Source: Heligmosomoides polygyrus polygyrus (lineage: Eukaryota > Nematoda > Chromadorea > Rhabditida > Heligmosomidae). Taken from it: a DNA stretch of 64,000 nucleotides. The notes beneath the pieces were generated by a model. That model did no database searches. It was not told where the DNA came from and was given only the letters and a program-made list of their open reading frames with translations. Shown piece after piece: positions 56,922 through 64,000 of the stretch; position 1 is the stretch's first letter; each line of letters starts with the position of its first letter. The stretch is taken from the NCBI GenBank assembly GCA_947396885.1, contig OX377205.1, positions 74,248,969 to 74,312,968 on the forward strand, read 5' to 3'. The position numbers and the translations under genes are program-made.

Positions 56922-59900
56922 TCATTCGCTGGCGGCTCGCGACACGTTATCGGAGCCCGCCGGAGAGCTCGCTCCTCGAGAGCTTGACGGCGGCGACGAC
57001 GTTGAAGCTCTAAGGATCAGCCTGGCGAGATGCGAATGGCCACATCCTGACAGCAGCTCCACCACGTCCGGCCACTCACGTTGGCTCGCCTGAGCGTACA
57101 TGAACTGCGTCTGAAAAGATGCAGTAAAACACTGGTCTTCACCTTTTAACAGCCAGCCTCTGAAGGAGGGCTTATGAAGAACTTTTTATTTATTTATCCA
57201 TGACGTGGCTCAAGGCCACACGTGAAAATGCAGTGTTAGGATAAAATACCAACAAACACAATAAAAAGTAAAAAAATACAACTTATGGCGCTCATTGTCC
57301 ATGGAAAAGTAGTTCCTAGAAACGATGCAAGGATAGACCTAAGATTTCCCCATTTGTACTTAAAATGTGGTTGAGCACCCTTAAATTTCTGCAGGTGAAG
57401 AAGCTTGCTCGGGCTCGCAATTTTATCACCAAGATCTGGGCTTTCCTCTTATGTTCCTAGTCAGGTTAGAGCGAAGAACTTGGAAGAATTGCCATTTTCG
57501 GAGAGTCGGTTCGAAGGAGAGATCTGTTGAGATCCTTCTGCTTTGCTTTGTACTCTACTCGTCGTCCTTAGTCGTAGCCTCCCCGGAAAGCTAGACGACC
57601 AAAAGCAATCAACGAAGCTGCGAACGAAATCTAAGCACTGCAAGGAAGGGTAACACCTCGGAAACCATACTCATTGGAGGCAGCTCTGCCAATAACTCAC
57701 AGATGACAGTGCTACCGCCGATCAAACCAAGGAGTTGAGTCACGCGTTCAGTTTCAGTTGTAAGGACATTCTGCAGGTGTGCTTGGCCTCCAGGGTAGGC
57801 TGCTATGGCACCTCTAGGAAAGCTCAGAAATCTGGTAACACTTCCCCAAGGTGGCAGGCTCTTTCCTACTAGGACACTACTTCGACGATAGGCTTGGGCG
57901 GCCGAGGTGACCTATAACAGCGTGGTCGCAACAACGTCAAACCAAGTCCTCCACAAGGAAGAATTATGACCGTTGAAAGCCGAGGTTTAGTCGACTTTCG
58001 CGTCCAGGTATTTTCCTCACTGGAGATCGCGATGATGACCCAGAAGAGGATGACGGATTCAAAAGCGCCAGGTCGGTCGTTTAAACGCATTCGGTGCCGT
58101 CGCTCTTATGAATCCGTCAACCTATCCTCTAACCCATCCAATCATCGAATCTCCGGCAAAGAACATAATTAGCTATGAAAGCCGGCTGCTTTAGAGTCGT
58201 AAACGACCGTAATTTTGTAAAAGACCCTTACGGGACTGGAATGGAAACGGGCGCTCCTGTTCACATACTACACGTTGACGGTTTAGAGCTACCATTGAGC
58301 TAGTCTCGCAGTTAGACTAGTATGGTTAGAGAAAAACTGGGTAACTGACCCCGTAGTTCTTTGGGCAAGAGCTCTTTCTCTATTTGGTTTATATACCATA
58401 CATAATTACGATGACACGTGCTTTACTCGCACAATACCAGCAGCACATTACACACTCATTATTCCTCAAAAACTCACCTTCTGGTCGAAAGACAGGTGAG
58501 TTATCCATTTACTGAGCACGTCTTCCGTATCTTCGAGACCCATCTGAAAAAGAACTCTGCCCTCGTAAACAATTTTAAAAAGCAATCTTTCAGAAGTCAT
58601 ACGAAATCTAAAGTTTGCAATCACCTTAGCATATACAACGCTTTTGTTCCACTGACGTTGGGACTGAAGATACTTGCAGGCGTCACCTCCGGCTTTCACC
58701 AAGAATAGCAGTTCAACGCCATCTAGAAAGAAAACACGAGATGGTTTTCAGGGAAATCTGGGAAATTGCTTTAAAAAAGGTACGCTCTGATTTTCTAGAA
58801 AGAGCAACAAAGGACTAGGTTCATGAGAAAGTATTTAGAACGAGTTTGCGTAAATAAGGACTCCCTGAATGAACAGTCTTTACGTCTTTCTCGCCAAAGG
58901 AAAGGGATGGCTTCAAGAATAAATTGTTTAAGTTGGGTGGACGAACCTGTGGTAACTGAAGTGACATAGGGTAACAAGATCCAGGCAAACTTATCCCTCT
59001 AACTAATACTGCGTCGAATGAATAGCCATTGAAATTACCCGTTTGCGTAATCGAAACCATCATTTAAAGAGACATTCAGCACCTCAGGAGAACGCGTAAA
59101 TAGCGACCCTCTCATTTACATTTATTACATGCATACGCACGTACAGTACAACTGCTCACAACACTGTAGCAAAGAAGGAAACGGATCAACTAAACACAAC
59201 TATTTTAAAAAAAAGAATGAGAAAAGCATAGAGCGAAGAAAGGAAAAAATATTGGGCAACGAAACCAAGAAAGAATGAAAAGCCAGAGAGCTTCATAGTT
59301 CCGCCTGGAGGTACCGATGAACAACTGTTTTGAACTTACTAAAACTGTCAGGAAGCTGGTTCTTCTTGATAATCTTAGCAAATTCCAACGCACCGTGACA
59401 GGAAAAGAATTGGAGCATTGTTAAAATGTCGATGTGGACGACTTACCTTCAATCATATCCGAGGCGATCAAATTCGTTGCAATCAGTTTTATCAACGAAC
59501 GAGCTTGTTCGCAGTCCTGGAATAACAAAAATTAAACAAAACCGCCACTAAATATTCGACTAACTCGATAGTCGCCGTAATTAGGCAGAAGTACTTACTT
59601 GACTTGATACCAGGAGAGCTGCCTTCATGCTGGCATGACGTAAGTCTGACGAGCCGATCAGCCGATCTACAGCTCGATCCTGCAAATATAGCGCGTTTGT
59701 TGCTTTTCTGAAGGATTCACTGCCGCATTTCGGTGTCGAAATATGCCGAGAAACCGAGAAATTATAGGCCGATTTCAAGACCAACGCTCTTATGCGCTAT
59801 AATTAAGGATAAAGAATCACAAATAACATTGGTTTATAGCTTGTCAATCTCCTGCCCTACTGAAAATCGACGGAGATATGAAGATCTTCCTTATACGCGA

Positions 59901-62900
59901 TTGTACCGTCGAGAAGAACGGATGGACTGGGAGTGAGACAAACGTACAGTAGGACGAACGACTGGTTAGCTCCTTCATGTTTAGCAAGATAAGGTGTTTT
60001 GGCTATAGGACACATTCAAACACACAATAACAATAGTAACAATAATAATAATAAATCAATGACTGCTACCTTCGCTTTGCCTCCAGTCACAACAGCCCTT
60101 TCTACCAACCGGCTTTCCTCAACGTTAGCGGCGCCACAAGCTGCACATGTCACTCGTAGTTCCCGCTCCTGAAATCGGACGAGGAATTAATAAGGTCTAC
60201 AGCTCTTGCGATCTCCTCTTGAATTCCTGTAACTATCTTGTGAAAAGCTATCGCAAGGGAGGTTTAAACAAAGAAAGCACGCAACAAAGAAGCTCGCGAT
60301 AAAAAAAAACTAAACCGGCGTTGTTGATCAGGATGGACAACATGGAAAATTACGCAATAAATTCAGCCTCGGGTGGAGATTGAACTTACTCCGTTTCTTT
60401 TAAGCTTAAAATGTTACTCTATACACCATCAATTTGAATGGATTCGCTTTCGAAGAAAACGGTCGGCTATGAAAACCAACATCTTGATCCATTTCTCCAA
60501 GTGTCTGGAACATTCCACCTCGACGCTATATTCTGGAGACCCTCTGATTTAATTACGATATCAAGGACAAGCAGCAGCCTCATGAACTTCGGCTAACAGT
60601 GTAATGTAATGACAATTAGGAACTCTGCAGCAGATCTACTTGCTAGATATAGGTACGACTTATTATTGCTTCGAAAAGAAAAATTAAAATCCGAAGCTGG
60701 TTTCTGCATCAAATTCCACTACATGTAGACTTTTACTCTAAGCACATAGAGAGAGGGCAAGCCCCTTCCCCTTTTCGGCAGTGAGAGAAAAAGTAAAAAG
60801 TGAAAGCGAAAGTGAATTACTTTACAAAAATAATTCCTAGCTGAGAGGGGTCACCACTTTAGTGTTTGCTTCACTGCTCAAACCGTCCCCTTCGACAAGG
60901 ACAAGTCCGAATCAACCTGCCAACTAATAAAAATACTATGACTATGTGTCTACTCAAATATGTCTACTAAAAACTTTCCAAAACAAAACGCATAGGCGTG
61001 TTCTTACCCGAAAAGCAGAGCTTGGCCAGAACATCTGCAGGTCCGGAGGCAGTTGCGGCTCATCTTCAACTGACATTGTTGAGCAGGTGATCGCCAGCAG
61101 GCTGCAGACGGACATGTCGCCAAGGAATCGACTGAGTAGCATCTGGTTCTTCAGAGGCGTTACATCCACAACATCACCAGTCGAAGAAACAGACGAGGTC
61201 TGGAAAAACTTCTGACTAGCTCTTTAAGTGAGCAGCGAAGTGTGAAGATTCTACACAGGAAAATAAGCGGTTGTTCATCGGAAACTCGACACTCGCACCG
61301 CTTTTTCAGTCTGGGCCGTTAAATCTCCTCAACAAATTACGGAAGGTAGCGTGCCGATCTCGGACAGCCGGCTATTAAAAAGGGAATCAGAGAAACGCTC
61401 GACGTTCTACTCCTCAAAGGAGAGCCGAAGCGGTACTCATCGACCTCGCCTTACCTGTGGCGCCGGAGTGGACCCGATATTATGTAAATTTGCCGCAGCT
61501 GTTCGAAGACAAAACATACAGACCGCGTTCTATCAATACCCCTACGGGGTGCGTGCGCGTTCTACTTCTACGGAGTATCGTGGAGGTAATTTGAATGCAT
61601 ATTTCGCCTACACAATGACCTGAGATGACAAACCAATCAACACGTCAGTGTTTTATCCTTCACAGGCAATATTGACAGCAATTGACCGACCTCATATGGA
61701 AGCAAAGTTCGATAGATTTGGGTGGGACTCGAACTTAAAACCTGGACTCAAGGTGCATGACAACGGGCAGCCTTTCTCACTGCTATACCAAGCGCCCATA
61801 TTACTTATGTTCTTCATAAAATAAAAATGCGCTATTTGATTCTCCAGTTCGGGAGAGCGTCTATGGGCACTCCTTAGACACGCCTATAAACCGAGTCACC
61901 GGTTTATTACACAGACAGAATTAAAAAGCTGATAGTTATCTGCCCAAAAAACCCTTCCCAACCAACCTTTCTTTGCACAATCTTCGACAGGGCTGGATTT
62001 TCGCTTGTGGATGCCTCAAAATCCGAAATCAGCTGAGCCACCTTCTTCGTGTTGAGAAGCAAAGGTATATCTGTAGCAAGCGAACGGTTCATTTGAATCA
62101 GTGTTTTCGGAAACAGAATACGCTGACTGCAGCAAAACTGGCCGTTGCCTCAAAAGCCTGACCTTTCTCCAGCATTGGAGAGTTCTTGGAGGCTCCGGGA
62201 GCATAACGGAGCACGTTGTCGTTCGTCAGAAGCAGCGGCGATACCCCACATAGATCCATGTCCAGAGCACATCGTGACGAGTCTAGTGTGACCTGATGTT
62301 GCCTGGTCAGCGCTTCGGTATCCCACAAAGTTAGCTCTCTATAATGTTCCACTATGATGCTTAGAGAGCCGACGAAACTTCAAGAAACCTACCTCTGATG
62401 CAGTACTGCAAGGGTATGGTCCCCTGCTAGACGAGAGAACGTCATCCGCACTACAGGAAAGCGAGACGCACGAACATGGCGCGACTGTCGACGGCCGAGG
62501 TCCCAGATCTTAAGCATTTTCTTATGTCTTTAGCTTTTACTTCAGTCATACAAGAATGTCCTCCTTACCACGACTCGCCCCTCAGCGTCACCCATTGCAA
62601 GCATATCATCCTTCCAAGCCATCGTTCGTATCGACCAGCCACCGCTTTTCCACTGAAACCAGCCGGCTGATTGCCAAGCCTACTCAACCAGCTTCAACTC
62701 AACCCCAAAAAGCCGTGGAAAAGAAGCCCACCGAACTCACACCGACCAAAACTTACCTCACGACCACTATTTCCCTACATACCCACCTTGTCCGACTGTA
62801 GCAGAGCACACAAAACACACACACACACAAACACCACCCACCAATACATGACCTAATGTTGACGCTACCGACTGGTCTTCGCTGTTGGCGAAGTACTGGA

Positions 62901-63060
62901 ATGTTAACGCACACACAACATCGGTTAGTGAGAGGCACATGGAAAGCGTTACACATTCAGTGGCGCTCACATCGACGGCCAACGCCTCTTACCTGCGTGT
63001 TGACCTCTTTGCCATCCTTCACGTGTAGGCCTTTGACGACTACGTGGTACAGGCGGTTGT
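56922..63060 (-). CDS. WDR11: WDR11 ortholog (5' part beyond right edge)
   Basis: WDR11 is a beta-propeller scaffold of a Golgi/endosome tethering complex, also linked to Hedgehog signalling (family knowledge). Minus-strand exons: 63060-62993, 62652-62569, 62508-62393, 62338-62163, 62070-61967, 61199-61008, 60168-60070, 59679-59599, 59516-59447, 58722-58625, 58543-58478; all have GT..AG ends and phases agree. Motifs: WKSGGWSIRTMAWKDDMLAM and LKIWDLGRR (WD40), ELTLWDTEALTRQHQV, LLSRFLGDMSVCSLLAITCS, then the diagnostic SLIKLIATNLIASDMIEG, LLFLVKAGGDACKYLQSQRQ and DVLSKWITHL. Likely C-terminal exons of the same gene are 57813-57701 (LQNVLTTETERVTQLLGLIG) and 57110-56922 (FMYAQASQREWPDVVELLSG, ending TGA); an exon between 58478 and 57813 is missing, so this linkage is inferred. 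The N-terminal propeller lies off the window. Confidence 0.85.
61522..61799 (-). repeat. tRNA-derived SINE-like repeat in WDR11 intron
   Basis: Complement head TGGGCGCTTGGTATAGCAGT and B box AAGTTCGAGTCCCACCC are closer to a real tRNA than the other copies. The body (GAATGCATATTTCGCC, complement strand) matches the family. It lies in the intron between exons 61967 and 61199. Confidence 0.75.
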
Positions 63061-64000
63061 CTGAAAATTGAAAACTGAAATTTGTGTAAGGTTTTCAATT
63101 TTGGTTTGAAAAGTCAAACAGCATCAACGTTTAATCAACAATAGATATAGAGCCCTAGCAGCCAAGTTACGTTCCAAAAACGCTCTGGTAGTCACTTGAT
63201 ACGCCTCCTGTAACAGCTTTTAGCCCAATTTTGGAAGAGACGGAAGATAGCAACCAAGTGCATATTTCTAACCGTAAGGCAGTAGCTTACCAGAATTCCG
63301 AGCTTTAGCTTCTAATTGAATTGAAAATTATGACTCAAACAATACAGCCTCGTCATTCACCAAGATAATGCTATCTCTCTGGTAACTCCGTTCTGAGATA
63401 GTCGTCCATCTCGGTGAAACAAGTTTTCAGAAAACGACCCGCGGAAATATCACCTCGGAAACAAAGTAGAGCATTTCCCGTAATGTTCAGGCTTCACGCC
63501 AAACTCTCAGTTCGCACTCTGAGTTCCTAACTACAAACTCTTCTGATGTGGTTGAGTGACAAAAGGGTTCAAGCAGCTGATGATGAGAAATACTACTCCT
63601 TTGAGATACAATGGATTGACCCGATCGCCCATCAAATTCGATGCTGGGGTCAGTCTAGTCGGATTTTTATAACCATCTTCTTAGGTTCTTATTACATCGC
63701 GTCAGAAAGATGTAGCTTTTAGCCTCTCTAAACGCAATAGATTGAAATGACAAGTACACGGCGCAATAGGAAAATATTTCGACCGTAACGCTTCCATTTA
63801 ATCTCATTCATCGGAGTGATACAGAAACATCGCACCAAAGGTTTTATCACAATAATTTTGCGGGACTTGACTGGTCTATACCCCCAGTCAAGCTCCACCA
63901 AAATAGTTGACGCACATTTAATGGGCACTCCCTGCTACCAATGCAACTACAACATGCATCATGGATCAACAAATATGGAAATGGTTCTAATAATAATGTC
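63061..64000. other. Right edge: intronic or upstream sequence of WDR11
   Basis: No further WD40 exon was recognised. An earlier exon must exist because 63060 is an internal acceptor with phase 2 bases. No repeat was identified. Confidence 0.3.

Noticed and set aside
62815..62835. (CA)n tract as a promoter or recombination signal
   Set aside because: A short simple repeat inside a WDR11 intron, with nothing else to support a function.

Overview
This is eukaryotic DNA, most likely from a strongylid (hookworm-type) nematode. The evidence is short-exon genes with 40-100 bp phase-compatible introns and TTTCAG-type acceptors, an RTE retrotransposon of the kind abundant in hookworms, and Tc1/mariner, hAT, BEL/Pao and CR1-like elements occupying most of the intergenic and intronic space. 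There are no operons, Shine-Dalgarno sites, rRNA genes or CRISPR arrays. The species is an inference. All exon maps were made by eye from splice consensus, reading phase and remembered family motifs.

Five host genes are readable. (1) A NOM1/SGD1-type nucleolar MIF4G-MA3 protein, minus strand, about 7.43 kb down to 0.53 kb and continuing off the left edge. (2) A V-ATPase subunit G-like protein, plus strand, 7.85-9.94 kb, divergent from NOM1. (3) TAMM41 (mitochondrial CDP-diacylglycerol synthase), minus strand, 22.27-10.14 kb, tail to tail with the V-ATPase gene; one ~9.6 kb intron holds a nest of mobile elements. (4) A cathepsin Z (cpz-1-type) cysteine protease, plus strand, 43.46-53.35 kb; a second copy of its first four exons lies at 32.25-34.35 kb without a matching 3' half. 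(5) WDR11, minus strand, from beyond the right edge to about 56.9 kb.

Mobile DNA by region: 12.7-14.3 kb, a palindromic element splitting a CR1-type RT relic; 14.8-20.0 kb, a near full-length CR1-like LINE whose ORF1 is interrupted by a mariner; 23.3-26.1 kb, a complete LTR-bounded BEL/Pao element with an intact gag but no pol; 26.5-27.3 kb, a LINE 3' end; 28.7-31.8 kb, an RTE; 29.4-38.1 kb and 41.2-48.8 kb, two direct copies of one segment differing by Tc1-like and MITE insertions and separated by a 200-N assembly gap and another RTE; 49.3-51.2 kb, a hAT-type element with a perfect 8-bp target duplication. A tRNA-derived SINE-like family with Pol III A and B boxes recurs at least nine times in both orientations.

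The host genes are unrelated housekeeping and protease functions. What ties the window together is its transposon history, which can be dated relatively because several insertions have empty sites or reading frames that are restored when the insertion is subtracted.
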